DNA of 64,000 nt, taken from NCBI RefSeq assembly GCF_026340565.1, contig NZ_JAPEPB010000001.1:7228001-7292000 (forward strand), given 5' to 3'. Of this stretch, positions 8,117 through 16,757 are shown one piece after another. Each line of letters starts with the position of its first letter. Position 1 is the first letter of the stretch. The position numbers were made by a program, and so were the translations under genes. The stretch is from Kitasatospora sp. NBC_01287. Lineage in GTDB: Bacteria; Actinomycetota; Actinomycetes; Streptomycetales; Streptomycetaceae. The notes below the pieces were generated by a model. It was not told where the DNA came from. It made no database searches and saw only the letters and a program-made list of their open reading frames with translations.

Positions 8117-9283
8117 ATGACAGAGACACCGATGACAGAGACGCCACCCGCCACCAGCGGCACCGCCTGGGCCAGGCTCACCGCGGCCACCGCGGCCGCG
8201 TCAGCCACCGTGGTCGGTCGGCGGGTGGGTCTTTCGTGGCTCTCCGGGCTCGGCCTCAACCGCGTGGCACCCGCCGAGCTGCTGGTCGAGCTGCTGGACC
8301 TCGGTGAGATCGGCCTCCTGTACCGCAAGGACCTGCCGGACGGCGTCCTGGACGCCGCGATCGTCCACCGGACACGGCACGTCCGCGGCCAGGTCGCGGA
8401 GATCGGCGGACTCTCCCCGACCCAGTGGGAGCGGCTCATCGCGGCCACCCCCGAGCCGGACGTCCGCCGGCGGCTGGCGGCGCACGCCGAGGAGTGGCTC
8501 GCGGCCCGGCTGCTCTCCCGCGGCGGTCGCGGAGTCGGGCGGGCGCCGCACCCCGATGCCGCGCCGCCCACGGGACCGCGCGAGATCGCCGCGATGGCCG
8601 CCGAGGTCCCCGACATCGACCCGAGCGGGCAGACGACGGCGCTGTGGTGGATCGGCGCACTGCACGCGGACCCGGAGGCCATGCGTCAACTCGCGCGTTC
8701 TCCCAAGCTGTTGGTCCGCCGCAGCGTCGCGAGGGCACCGCGGCTGCCCGCGGACGTGGTGGCGGTCCTCGCCCGCGACGAGGACCGCGCGGTGCGCCTC
8801 TTCCTGGCGGAGTCCTGCGACGACGCCCCGCCGGAGTTGCTCCTGGACGTGGCGGGCTGGTGGGACGGGAGCCTCTCGTTCCCCGGCCGGCCGCGCAACC
8901 ACCCCAACTTCCCCCGCGAGGGCCTGCTGCGCTTCGCGGCGGACCCGAACCCGCGCCTGCGGGCGCTCGCGCTCGACGACCCGGCCGCCACCGCCGCACT
9001 CGTCGAGCGGTTCGGCCACGACCCTCACGAGAGCGTCCGCAGGGCCGCCGCCGAGGACTCCCGGCTCGCGCCGGAGGCGGCGGTCCGACTGGCCGCCGAC
9101 CCCGACCAGGGCGTGCGCCGGCGGGCCTGGGAACACCCCGTCCTGCCACCGGACGCGTTGACGACGCTGCTGCTCGACCCGCGCTCCGCGGAGAGCGCCG
9201 CCCGCAACCCCGCCATCCCGGTCCCCGTCATGCGCCGGATGGTGCGGGTCGGCGCCGCGCTGCTCGACCCGCCGCGGCGTTAG
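8117..9283 (+). CDS. HEAT/LRV-like repeat protein
   Basis: A 388-residue, Ala/Arg/Leu-rich helical protein. The C-terminal half consists of repeated units of about 20-25 residues of the type LARDEDRAVRLFLAES, FAADPNPRLRALALDDP and LAADPDQGVRRRAWEHP, which match leucine-rich-repeat-variant/HEAT-like repeats that form curved helical solenoids for protein binding. An N-terminal region (about 1-190) has no recognised domain. The ATG at 8117 has AGAGG five bases upstream; GTG 8102 and ATG 8132 are in-frame alternatives created by a repeated atgacagagacaccg segment. No enzymatic motif is visible. Confidence 0.7.
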   Translation: MTETPMTETPPATSGTAWARLTAATAAASATVVGRRVGLSWLSGLGLNRVAPAELLVELLDLGEIGLLYRKDLPDGVLDAAIVHRTRHVRGQVAEIGGLSPTQWERLIAATPEPDVRRRLAAHAEEWLAARLLSRGGRGVGRAPHPDAAPPTGPREIAAMAAEVPDIDPSGQTTALWWIGALHADPEAMRQLARSPKLLVRRSVARAPRLPADVVAVLARDEDRAVRLFLAESCDDAPPELLLDVAGWWDGSLSFPGRPRNHPNFPREGLLRFAADPNPRLRALALDDPAATAALVERFGHDPHESVRRAAAEDSRLAPEAAVRLAADPDQGVRRRAWEHPVLPPDALTTLLLDPRSAESAARNPAIPVPVMRRMVRVGAALLDPPRR

Positions 9284-9327
9284 CAGGGGCAGTGGGGGCA
9301 GCGGTCAGCGGGAGCGCGGATCGGCGG

Positions 9328-10134
9328 TCACGGCCTGGCAGAGGCGGCCGCCGCCGCGATGGTGTCCTGGTAGAGGCCCAGGAAGGGCGACTCGACGTAG
9401 GGGTTGCCGGTGCCGCCGCCCTCCACGGTGATCTTCGTGTCGAGCTCGTCGGCGTTCGGCAGGTCGCTGCTGGCGATGACCGAGAGCTGGTCGTAGGCGC
9501 GACTGGCCCCGGCGGTGCCGTGGCCCGGGTCCAGGTCGACCACGGCGTAGGCGGTGCGGCCCGCGTGTAGCGGGTAGGACGCGGCGCCGCCGATCCTGGT
9601 GGGGACGGCGGGCTGCACGGTCAGCGCCTCGCCGTTGCCGGTGCGCAGGGTGCTGCTGGCGTCGATGGCCACCAGCGGGTAGCGGTCCAGGCCGCAGGCG
9701 GTGCTGCCGGTGTCGGTGACCTCGATCAGCCGCTTGCTGGTGCCCAACTGGGCGTCGTACACGGCCTTCAGCGCGAGCTGGTCGGCGGTGCAGGGGTGCG
9801 CGTAGGCGTAGGAGTCACTGGTGGCGTCGGAGGCGGCGGTGGGGGAGGCCGGGCGGGTCGCTGCGGTGCTGCCGGTGCCGCTGCCGGTGCCGCTGCCGGT
9901 GCCGCTGCCGGTGGCGCTGCCGCTGCCGGTGGCGCGCGGGGTGGCGGAGTGCGCGGCGGCGGGGGTGGTCGTGGCGGTCGCCTGCGGGGCGGTGGCGGCA
10001 GGGGTCGGGCCGGCGGCGTTGGCGGTGCCGGCGCCGGTGTCGTCGGGGCCGCAGGCGCTCAGGGCCAGGGTCGCGGCGGCGGCGAGCAGCACGAGCGGCA
10101 GGATGCGGCGGCGGGTGGCGGCGGGCGTGGTCAT
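9328..10134 (-). CDS. DUF4232-type secreted lipoprotein
   Basis: A 268-residue protein with lipobox LSAC (Cys28) after a short hydrophobic signal. A Thr/Ala/Ser/Gly-rich linker contains several GSGT/GTGS units from a 12-bp DNA repeat. The C-terminal domain (about residues 115-268) shows the pattern of DUF4232: CTADQLAL, VTDTGSTACGLDRYPLVAI and a conserved second Cys, probably forming a disulphide-bonded beta-sandwich on the outer membrane face. The start at 10134 has a GGGGGA ribosome site; a longer frame upstream is unlikely. Divergent from the oxidoreductase gene at 10399, with a 264-bp shared regulatory gap. Function of the family is unknown. Confidence 0.75.
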   Translation of the reverse strand: MTTPAATRRRILPLVLLAAAATLALSACGPDDTGAGTANAAGPTPAATAPQATATTTPAAAHSATPRATGSGSATGSGTGSGTGSGTGSTAATRPASPTAASDATSDSYAYAHPCTADQLALKAVYDAQLGTSKRLIEVTDTGSTACGLDRYPLVAIDASSTLRTGNGEALTVQPAVPTRIGGAASYPLHAGRTAYAVVDLDPGHGTAGASRAYDQLSVIASSDLPNADELDTKITVEGGGTGNPYVESPFLGLYQDTIAAAAASARP

Positions 10135-10398
10135 TGGTCCCCCAGGAGCGTCGGAGCTGGTGTCGTCCCGCTTCTCAACACAGTGCGATCCGGCAGGCCG
10201 GTTCCTGACCCGGAGTAACAGCACGTAACAGGTCTGTGACAGAGGCCGTCACCGGGCCGGCCGCTACCGGTGCGGGCGGAGCGCTGGCGACCGGCGTGCC
10301 GTCCTCGTTACGATCGACGGGTAGGCCTCCAGCCCCGCCGGGTGGCCCCCACCCAGGCCGTCGCCCGCGCGGCGGTGCGGCCTCGGGAGGTGGGACGG

Positions 10399-11268
10399 AT
10401 GCGGATCGGGCTGCACGCGCTCGGCATCGGGGACGGTGCCCGCCCCGAGGTGATCCGGGCGGTGGCGAGCGCCGCCGAGGCCGCCGGTTTCGCGAGGCTC
10501 TGGGTCGGCGAGCACGTGGTGCTGGTGGACGAACCCAACTCCCGCTACCCCTACGCCGCCGACGGGACCATCCCCGTCCCCGCCGACGCCGACTGGTTGG
10601 ACCCGCTGCTCACCCTCGGCTTCGCCGCGGCGGTGACCAGCCGGATCGGCCTGGCCACGGGTGTGCTGCTGCTGCCCGAGCACAACCCGGTCCTGGTCGC
10701 CAAGCAGGCCGCGACGCTGGACGTGCTCTCCGCGGGGCGGTTCACCCTCGGGGTCGGAGTCGGCTGGTCCGCCGAGGAGTTCGCCGCGCTCGGAGTGCCC
10801 TTCGCCCGCCGCGGCCCGCGCGCGGCGGAGTACCTCGCGGCGATGCGCGTGCTCTGGTCCGATGACGTCGCCTCGTTCGAGGGGGAGTTCGTGCGCTTCG
10901 AGGGGATCAGGGTCAATCCCAGGCCGGTGCGCGGCAGGCGGCTGCCGGTCGTGCTGGGCGGCAACAGTGACGCGGCGCTGCGCAGGGCGGCCGCCCACGG
11001 CGACGGCTGGTACGGCTTCAACCTCCCGGCCGCCGAGGTCGCCGCGCACGTCAACGCCCTTGCCGGGTACGGTGCGCGGCTCGGTGGCGGGCCCTCGGCA
11101 TTCTCGGTGGCGGTCGCGCTGAGCGACGGGACCCCGGAGCTGCTCCCCGGCCTGGCCGGAGCGGGGGTGACCGAACTGGTCGTGGTCGGGGCGCCGCCCG
11201 CGGCGCCGCACCTGGCGGCCGGGTGGGTCGCGGACCTCGCCGACCGGTGGATCCGCCCCGGCCGCTGA
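10399..11268 (+). CDS. LLM-class F420- or flavin-dependent oxidoreductase
   Basis: A 289-residue luciferase-like monooxygenase-fold protein. Features include an N-terminal beta strand MRIGLHALG, LWVGEHVVL, IGLATGVLLLPEHNPVLVAKQAATLDVLSAGRFTLG in pieces typical of the family, and VGVGWSAEEF. Many actinobacterial proteins of this length use F420; a flavin cannot be excluded. The ATG at 10399 has GGGAGG upstream. No partner gene in the neighbourhood reveals a substrate. Confidence 0.8.
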   Translation: MRIGLHALGIGDGARPEVIRAVASAAEAAGFARLWVGEHVVLVDEPNSRYPYAADGTIPVPADADWLDPLLTLGFAAAVTSRIGLATGVLLLPEHNPVLVAKQAATLDVLSAGRFTLGVGVGWSAEEFAALGVPFARRGPRAAEYLAAMRVLWSDDVASFEGEFVRFEGIRVNPRPVRGRRLPVVLGGNSDAALRRAAAHGDGWYGFNLPAAEVAAHVNALAGYGARLGGGPSAFSVAVALSDGTPELLPGLAGAGVTELVVVGAPPAAPHLAAGWVADLADRWIRPGR

Positions 11269-11417
11269 GCGGCGCGCGGTCGGTGTGCGGATGTGCGCGG
11301 GCGGCGTGCGGATGGTGCGTGCTGGACCGAACCCGGAACGGTCCCCGAGCCGTCTATCCAGCGGGACATGACCACGGGTCAGTCCTTCGACCATCGCCTT
11401 CCTTCCGGAGGATGTAG

Positions 11418-12017
11418 ATGAACGTGACCATCAAGCGCGCCTCGGCGGTCCTCGCCGCGGCGGCCGGCCTCACCCTCGCGCTCGGCGGCGGTGCCTTCGC
11501 GGCCGGCGGCGCCGGTGGTGCTTCCCAGGGTGGCGGTGCTTCGCAGGGTGGCGGGGCCAGTGGGGCGACCCAGGGCGGTGGTGCTTCGCAGGGTGGCGGG
11601 GCCAGTGGGGCGACCCAGGGCGGTGGTGCTTCGCAGGGTGGTGGCGCCAGTGGGGCGACCCAGGGCGGTGGTGCTTCGCAGGGTGGCGGGATCAGCGGTG
11701 GCGGGATGAGCGGCGGTACCGCGGCCGGCGGTGCCTCGCAGTCCATCCCGAGGGGGGACTTCGCGCTCTGCTCGAAGGGCAGCTACACCTCCTTCGTGCG
11801 CTTCCCCCAGCGCGGCAACTGGGAGACCATCCTGGTCACCCCTGGCCAGTGCACCTGGTTCGCGCTGAGCGGGCACGGCAACGAGGAGGCCGAGATCTAC
11901 GGCCGCTACTCGAACGGATCGGACTTCAAGATCGACACGGACTACTTCGACGACGCCTCGCCGGACCACATCTACACCCTGGGCACCCCGAGCAACAACG
12001 ACTGGACCACGTCCTGA
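11418..12017 (+). CDS. Secreted protein with Gly/Ala/Ser/Gln tandem repeats
   Basis: A 199-residue protein. Residues 1-28 form a signal peptide (cleavage near AFAA). Residues about 30-105 are built of a 15-residue repeat (GGASQGGGASGATQG) encoded by a 45-bp DNA repeat. The C-terminal domain of about 90 residues contains two Cys (ALCSKGSYTSF and GQCTWF) and ends near the stop with acidic/aromatic segments; it looks like a small disulphide-bonded beta domain. GAGG lies upstream of the ATG. I do not recognise the family; the repeat region suggests a flexible, wall- or surface-associated spacer. Confidence 0.65.
   Translation: MNVTIKRASAVLAAAAGLTLALGGGAFAAGGAGGASQGGGASQGGGASGATQGGGASQGGGASGATQGGGASQGGGASGATQGGGASQGGGISGGGMSGGTAAGGASQSIPRGDFALCSKGSYTSFVRFPQRGNWETILVTPGQCTWFALSGHGNEEAEIYGRYSNGSDFKIDTDYFDDASPDHIYTLGTPSNNDWTTS
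11532..11700. repeat. In-frame 45-bp tandem repeat inside the secreted-protein gene
   Basis: Three full and one partial copies of a 45-bp unit (ggtggtgcttcgcagggtgg and following) with few mismatches encode a Gly-rich linker. Copy number could vary by slippage without shifting the frame. Confidence 0.85.
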
Positions 12018-12042
12018 GCCCGCGGTAGCGGCCCCGTAGCCG

Positions 12043-12074
12043 CTGGGGAGGACGGTGTGGGCCGTCCTCCCCAG
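12043..12074. terminator. Bidirectional hairpin, 13-bp stem
   Basis: Arms 12043-12055 and 12062-12074 are perfect complements around a 6-nt loop. It sits between two convergent genes, so it can serve both. Confidence 0.8.
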
Positions 12075-12125
12075 CACGGGCCCGAGGCGGCCGCCGCCCG
12101 CGACCGCCCCGGACCCGCGACCGTG

Positions 12126-13007
12126 TCAGACCCGGTCGGCGGCGATCAGCACGTACTGGAACGAGCCGTCCTTGTAGGAGGACAGGAACGCCTCCTCGAT
12201 GCCCGTGACCAGCGAGGAGGTGGCCCGCAGCTCCCAGTAGGGCAGCGTCGCCGGTGTGAGGTCGATGACGGCCCGCGGCACGAGGCGGTTGTCGGCCATG
12301 GCCCGCAGGTACTCCCGGCGGGAGTGGATGTTGCACTCGAAGTGCGCGTTGATCTGCGACACCCACTTCGACGGCTGCCCGTAGGCGGGGTTCCAGCAGC
12401 CGGTGATGGTCACGTACCGGCCGCCGACGGCCAGGATGCGGGAGTGCTCGGCGAACAGGTCGTCCAGGTCCACGTACATGCTGGACTCGTTGTTCCAGGA
12501 GCCGGCCACCTGCCCGGTCTCGAAGGGCGTGTCCAGCATGTTGCACACGCGGGAGCGGACGTACCGGTCGATGCCGAGGTCGCGTGCGCGCTGGTTGCCG
12601 AAGTCGGCCTGCTTGGCCGAGAGGGTGACGCCCTCGACCCGGCACCCGAACCGCTGGTGGGCCATCGCCATCGAGCCGCCGCGCCCGCAGCCGGCGTCCA
12701 CCAGCGTGGCGTCGTCCGGGATCGGGCCCAGGTGGTCCAGGAGCAGGTCGGCCTGCGCGGACTCCAGCCGGTGCAGTTCGGCGATCACCTGCTTCTCGCG
12801 CTCGCTCCCCTCGGGTGCCGTGATCGCGCCGTGGTCGACGTCGCCGATGCCGTAGTGGTGGTGGTAGAGGCCGTCCACATCGCCCAGGCGCAGGTTGACC
12901 GGGCGGGCCTCCTGGTCCCAGTAGCGGGCGATGTCGTCCTGGTACGGGGTCGCCGGGCCGGGCACGGTGGCGGTGGTCGTGGCGGGGTTGATGTCCATGG
13001 TGGTCAC
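12126..13007 (-). CDS. Geranyl diphosphate 2-C-methyltransferase
   Basis: A 293-residue SAM-dependent methyltransferase (SAM motif VDAGCGRGGS). The segments DDIARYWDQEARPVNLRLGD, LYHHHYGIGDVDHGA and AGSWNNESSMYVDL are characteristic of the enzyme that methylates geranyl diphosphate at C2 in 2-methylisoborneol biosynthesis. It lies 18 bp downstream of the terpene synthase gene and is surely co-transcribed. Cytosolic. The length matches the family. Confidence 0.93.
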   Translation of the reverse strand: MTTMDINPATTTATVPGPATPYQDDIARYWDQEARPVNLRLGDVDGLYHHHYGIGDVDHGAITAPEGSEREKQVIAELHRLESAQADLLLDHLGPIPDDATLVDAGCGRGGSMAMAHQRFGCRVEGVTLSAKQADFGNQRARDLGIDRYVRSRVCNMLDTPFETGQVAGSWNNESSMYVDLDDLFAEHSRILAVGGRYVTITGCWNPAYGQPSKWVSQINAHFECNIHSRREYLRAMADNRLVPRAVIDLTPATLPYWELRATSSLVTGIEEAFLSSYKDGSFQYVLIAADRV

Positions 13008-13025
13008 TGCTGGTCAGCTCCTCGG

Positions 13026-14180
13026 TTACCAGAAGTCGGGCAGGCTGTAGCGGTACGTGTTGGTGCAGTGCCAGTGGTGGTTGCCGTCGACCCAGGCGGC
13101 GAAGCCGCGCAGGAAGCGGAGCACGGACGGCACGGGGTGGGCGGCGGCCACGGCGGCCGCCGCGGACTCGAATTCGCGCATGAGCTCGTTGTGGACCTCG
13201 ACCGCCTTCAGGTACGCCGGTTGGTCGCCGCACCCCTCGCGCTCCGCGATCACCACCGGCAGGTTCAGGTGCCGGCCGGGGGCGGCGAGCTCCTTGGTGT
13301 ACGAGTAGAGGTCGTTGACGATGGTGGTGGCGTTGGAGCCGAGCGCGATGACCCGCTGCAGCTCGGGCAGGGCGTGCAGGTCGGCGGGGAGCTCGTAGCC
13401 GTCCACGGTGTCGGTGATGGTCGGGCAGGGGCGGAAGTTGTTGAACTGGCGCATCGCCAGGTACTCCCACACCTCGGGCAGGTGGTCCGTCTCGCTCCAG
13501 GCGGCCTCGGCGAGGTAGCCCAGGTGCAGGCGGGCCATGTCGTGCCGGTACCGGTCCGCCTGGGCGGGCGTGGCCAGCCGGGTGAAGTACTCCATCGCGG
13601 AGCGGTAGGCGCGCCGCGGCGGGTCCGCGTGCAGCGAGGCCTCCCACTGCGGCTGGTACTCCCGCGTGGTGGACAGGGGATCGAGCGTGGTGTGCGCCAG
13701 CAGCAGCCGTCCACCGAGGCCGACCGGCGATCCGCCGTGGTCCTCGCAGTAGAGGTCGTCCAGCGCGTTCTCGGCCGCCATCAGCCGGGTGGCGACCATC
13801 AGATGCTCGATGGTGGGAGCGGCGGGGTGGCAGGCGACCATGTAGCGGCCGAGGTCGAAGCCGTCGAACTGGTCCTCCCACTCCGGCGGGAAGAGCCGCA
13901 CCTCCTCCACCGCCCACTGCTTGACCCGCCGGCCCACCTCGGCCACCCGCACGGGGTCGGGTTCGGGCACCGGGTGGTAGTAGAGGCCCGGGATCGGCCG
14001 GGGCGTCCTGGGCGCTTCGTCAACCGCCTCGCCCGCCTCGTCCGCCCCGGGTGCGGCGGTGGTGGCGGTGGTGGCCTCGGTCGCGACCTGGGCCGGTGCG
14101 TCGGAGCGCGGCGGGTAGAGGCTCGCGGTGCCCAGACCGCTCGGACCGCGCGGGATGCGTCCCCTGGCGGCCGTGCTCAC
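13026..14180 (-). CDS. 2-methylisoborneol synthase (class I terpene cyclase)
   Basis: A 384-residue terpene cyclase that converts 2-methyl-geranyl diphosphate to the earthy odorant 2-methylisoborneol. It has an N-terminal Ala/Pro-rich extension, the Asp-rich metal motif in ALDDLYCEDHGG, and the NSE-type motif NDLYSYTKE; the C-terminus CTNTYRYSLPDFW is also typical. The GTG at 14180 is the earliest start in the frame, with a weak ribosome site. It heads a two-gene operon. Other Streptomyces operons often begin with a cyclic-nucleotide-binding (EshA-like) gene; none is present in the 640 bp upstream. Confidence 0.93.
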   Translation of the reverse strand: MSTAARGRIPRGPSGLGTASLYPPRSDAPAQVATEATTATTAAPGADEAGEAVDEAPRTPRPIPGLYYHPVPEPDPVRVAEVGRRVKQWAVEEVRLFPPEWEDQFDGFDLGRYMVACHPAAPTIEHLMVATRLMAAENALDDLYCEDHGGSPVGLGGRLLLAHTTLDPLSTTREYQPQWEASLHADPPRRAYRSAMEYFTRLATPAQADRYRHDMARLHLGYLAEAAWSETDHLPEVWEYLAMRQFNNFRPCPTITDTVDGYELPADLHALPELQRVIALGSNATTIVNDLYSYTKELAAPGRHLNLPVVIAEREGCGDQPAYLKAVEVHNELMREFESAAAAVAAAHPVPSVLRFLRGFAAWVDGNHHWHCTNTYRYSLPDFW

Positions 14181-14820
14181 GCCCGTGCCGCTCGTGCCGC
14201 CCGGGCCGGCGCTCCCGGCAGCGGCGGGGCGGTCGTGACGGTTGGTCTCGCGGCCCGCCCCGCGGCGCGGGCGGAGCAGCGTGACCGCATTTCGACGGCG
14301 AACCGGACTTGGGGCATGGACTACTCCTTGTGCGAACCGGCTGGAGCTGGTGTGATTTCGGTGCGAGCCGGCCTCGGCCGGTGGGCGGTGGCACGGTCCG
14401 CCTGCGCGGCAGGGCCCCGAACCGTCCGGCGGAAAAGCGGAGTTGCCGACTCACCCACTTAACTTGGCCCCGGAGCCCGCCCGCAATCCCCGCCCACCCG
14501 GCGCACGCGCGCACGGCGGCGGCGTGCGCGGCTGTCCGGGGCTCCACGCGGCATGCCGCCGTTTGCGATCGGGGTCGCACACGCGTCTGGGGGCTGTGCG
14601 GGCTCTTTCGGTCCTTTTCGGGGAATCGTTCGGCGGCGCTGACAAGGTCAGGTGCAGACGATGCGGGCAAAGTCGAACAATGCGCCCGAGTTCAGGAGTG
14701 ACACATCGTCGACTGATATGACTTTCATTCGATCATCTTCACCGGAATGCCGGGTCACGAGCGCGGGCATCGTGGGACGCTTGGCATTTCTTCGGCCCGG
14801 CCCGGTCCAGCCGCCTCGGC
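14181..14820. other. 640-bp intergenic region between MIB synthase and the GlxA-type regulator
   Basis: It holds the presumed promoter of the minus-strand MIB operon and the 3' flank of the regulator gene. GC falls noticeably around 14640-14760, where a short minus-strand frame (14648-14728) occurs. No EshA-like gene, RNA gene or mobile element is seen. Confidence 0.5.
14648..14728 (-). CDS. Candidate 26-residue peptide
   Basis: An ATG-initiated minus-strand frame encodes MKVISVDDVSLLNSGALFDF and six more residues ending in a Cys-Thr. A GGTGAAG sequence about 8 nt upstream could bind the ribosome. Codons include AAA, ATA, TCA and TTT, unlike neighbouring genes. It could be a small signalling or precursor peptide, a leader peptide, or chance. 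No modification enzyme lies next to it. Confidence 0.25.
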   Translation of the reverse strand: MKVISVDDVSLLNSGALFDFARIVCT

Positions 14821-15813
14821 TCAGCCGGAGTGGGCCCGGAACCGCAGCCGGTACTCCGTCGGTGTCGTGTCGAGCCTGCGGCGGAACGCCCGCACCAGGG
14901 TGTCGGTCGTGCCGAACCCGCAGGTGGACGCGACGCGTTCGAGGGTCGCGTCGGTGGATTCGAGCTGGTTGCGCGCCCGCTCCACACGGGCCGACTCGAC
15001 GTAGGCGCTCGGGGTCATGCCGAGCTCGGTCTTGAAGATCCGGGTGAGCTGACGCTCGCTGACGTGCGCGAAGACGGCGAGGTCGGCGACGGTGAGCGGC
15101 TGCTCCAGGCTGCGTGCGATGTGGTGGCGCAGGTCCTCGATGCGCCGGGTCGTGGAGACGGGTTCGAGCGGGACGCTGAACTGGCTCTGCCCGCCGGGAC
15201 GCTTCAGGTACATCACCAGCTGCCGGGCGACGCGCAGCGCGACCGTCTCGCCGAAGTCCTCGGCGACCAGGGCGAGCGAGAGGTCGAGGCAGGCGCTGAT
15301 GCCCGCGCCCGTCCAGACGTCGCCCTCGCGGATGAAGATCGGATCGGCGTCGACCTCGATCGCCGGGTAGTCGCTGGCGAGTTGCCGCGCCGTGGACCAG
15401 TGGGTGGTGGCCCGCTTGCCGTCGAGCAGCCCGGCGGCGGCGAGGATGTGCGCCCCGACGCAGACGGAGGCGACCCGGCGCGACCCGGCCGCCAGCACCT
15501 TCACCCAGCGGACCACGGTGGGGTCGGTGAGCGGGTGGACGCGGCGCAGGCTGTCGACCTCGACCGCACCCGGCACCAGCAGCGTGTCGATGCTCCGCGC
15601 GGCGGCCTCCTCGAAGGTGAGATCGGGCAGGACGCGCACGCCGGCTGACGTGGTGACGGGACCCATCGCCTCGGCCGCGAGGACGACCTGATAACCCGTC
15701 GCCTCCTCCGTCTCCCGCCGCACGAGGGAGAACACCTCCGGCGGTCCGGTGACGTCGAGCAGGTCGACGCCCTCGAAGAGGACGATGACGACGAGTCGCC
15801 TGACGGTGCTCAT
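14821..15813 (-). CDS. GlxA family AraC-type regulator with DJ-1/PfpI domain
   Basis: A 330-residue transcription factor. Residues about 1-190 form a DJ-1/PfpI-like amidotransferase fold (VVIVLFEGVDLLDVTGPPEV, then SVCVGAHILAAAGLLDGKRATTHW), which acts as a sensor in this family. Residues about 225-325 are a double helix-turn-helix AraC domain (VSERQLTRIFKTELGMTPSAYV; CGFGTTDTLVRAFRRRL). The start at 15813 has AGGAGA upstream; an earlier frame start is unlikely. It is divergent from the intron-split cysteine hydrolase across 187 bp, a common pairing that suggests it controls that gene. The ligand is unknown. Confidence 0.88.
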   Translation of the reverse strand: MSTVRRLVVIVLFEGVDLLDVTGPPEVFSLVRRETEEATGYQVVLAAEAMGPVTTSAGVRVLPDLTFEEAAARSIDTLLVPGAVEVDSLRRVHPLTDPTVVRWVKVLAAGSRRVASVCVGAHILAAAGLLDGKRATTHWSTARQLASDYPAIEVDADPIFIREGDVWTGAGISACLDLSLALVAEDFGETVALRVARQLVMYLKRPGGQSQFSVPLEPVSTTRRIEDLRHHIARSLEQPLTVADLAVFAHVSERQLTRIFKTELGMTPSAYVESARVERARNQLESTDATLERVASTCGFGTTDTLVRAFRRRLDTTPTEYRLRFRAHSG

Positions 15814-16000
15814 GAGTCTCCTGCTTCTCCCGGTTCTCAGCCCTGGCGGCCCGAGGCGATGTCTGTTTCTGCATGTTAGATGGCATTGCCGACATGACGT
15901 GGCCGGCCATAGCGTTCCAGCGCGGCCCACCGCAGCTTTCCAGCGCAGCTCACCGCGAGTGAGCCGGCGAACCCGGCACGGAACCTAAGGCGGTACAACC

Positions 16001-16091
16001 ATGGCTACGACGACCCTGCGCGCACTCAACGGCTTCGACGAGACGCCCGCGTCGCTCGCCGACTCGACCCTGATCCTGGTCGACTACCAGA
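16001..16091 (+). CDS. Cysteine hydrolase (isochorismatase family), 5' exon
   Basis: From the ATG at 16001 the frame encodes 30 residues ending LILVDYQ plus one base of the next codon. LILVDYQ is the strand carrying the catalytic Asp of the isochorismatase-like cysteine hydrolases. The gene is then interrupted by a group II intron beginning GTGCG at 16092. Joined to 18608-19107, the total is 591 nt (196 residues), in frame, giving the family motif DYQNTYTGGVMEL across the junction. Without splicing, translation would run into the intron and stop. The 187-bp gap upstream faces a divergent GlxA-type regulator. Confidence 0.85.
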
Positions 16092-16757
16092 GTGCGAGCT
16101 GATAAGCCGCTCGCACCAGCGGGGAGCGCCGTGAGGATGGTGCTCCCTCCAGCCAAGTGACCAACATGGCTGGTCCCCTAGGGCACATGCTCGCCGGGTA
16201 ACTAGCGGGTGTGAAGCTGCCTGACAAGAAGCCCCAAGGGGCCGACGGGTCGTCGTCGGCGACAGGGCAAGGGGAAGACCTGAAGGGCGAACGCAAGTGA
16301 ACTCCTGATGAGGCTTCGTCATCGAAAACCGCGGCAACGACTAGCAATCGGCGGTAAGGGTCGTCGGGTGAAATACCCGAGGTGGCTGACCGGACTTTGG
16401 AACGGGCAGCGTGGTCACCACTGACCCCGGAGTATAGGGAGCGCCCCACCCAGGTCGTACCTGGTGCGTGTGGAACAGCGAAAACCCGTATGGGTCCGGT
16501 GCAAGCCGGTAGGCCGGAGGTAACGAAGGCACAGATCCTATGCGGGAACAGGATGTCCCGAGAAGCGAAGGCCGCTAAGGCGAAAGCCTAGGGGAAAAGG
16601 CAGAGATACGGTTCCTTGGCCGCTGTCCATAACCCGGCGGATACCGCGCACATGCGCGGACTCGAAAGAGGGCTGACGCGGGACAGGTGGGCCTTTGAAG
16701 AGGCCGAAGCAATGACGGCAGAACCAGTAGCTGGACGTAGACACGGAGGTGGACAAG

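Noticed and set aside
14181..14670. Longer N-terminus or separate gene upstream of MIB synthase
   Set aside because: No start and no coding bias; sequence is Arg/Pro-rich in all frames.
16749..16757. GTG start for the intron-encoded protein
   Set aside because: The GTG is part of the GGAGG ribosome-binding site; ATG at 16758 has correct spacing.
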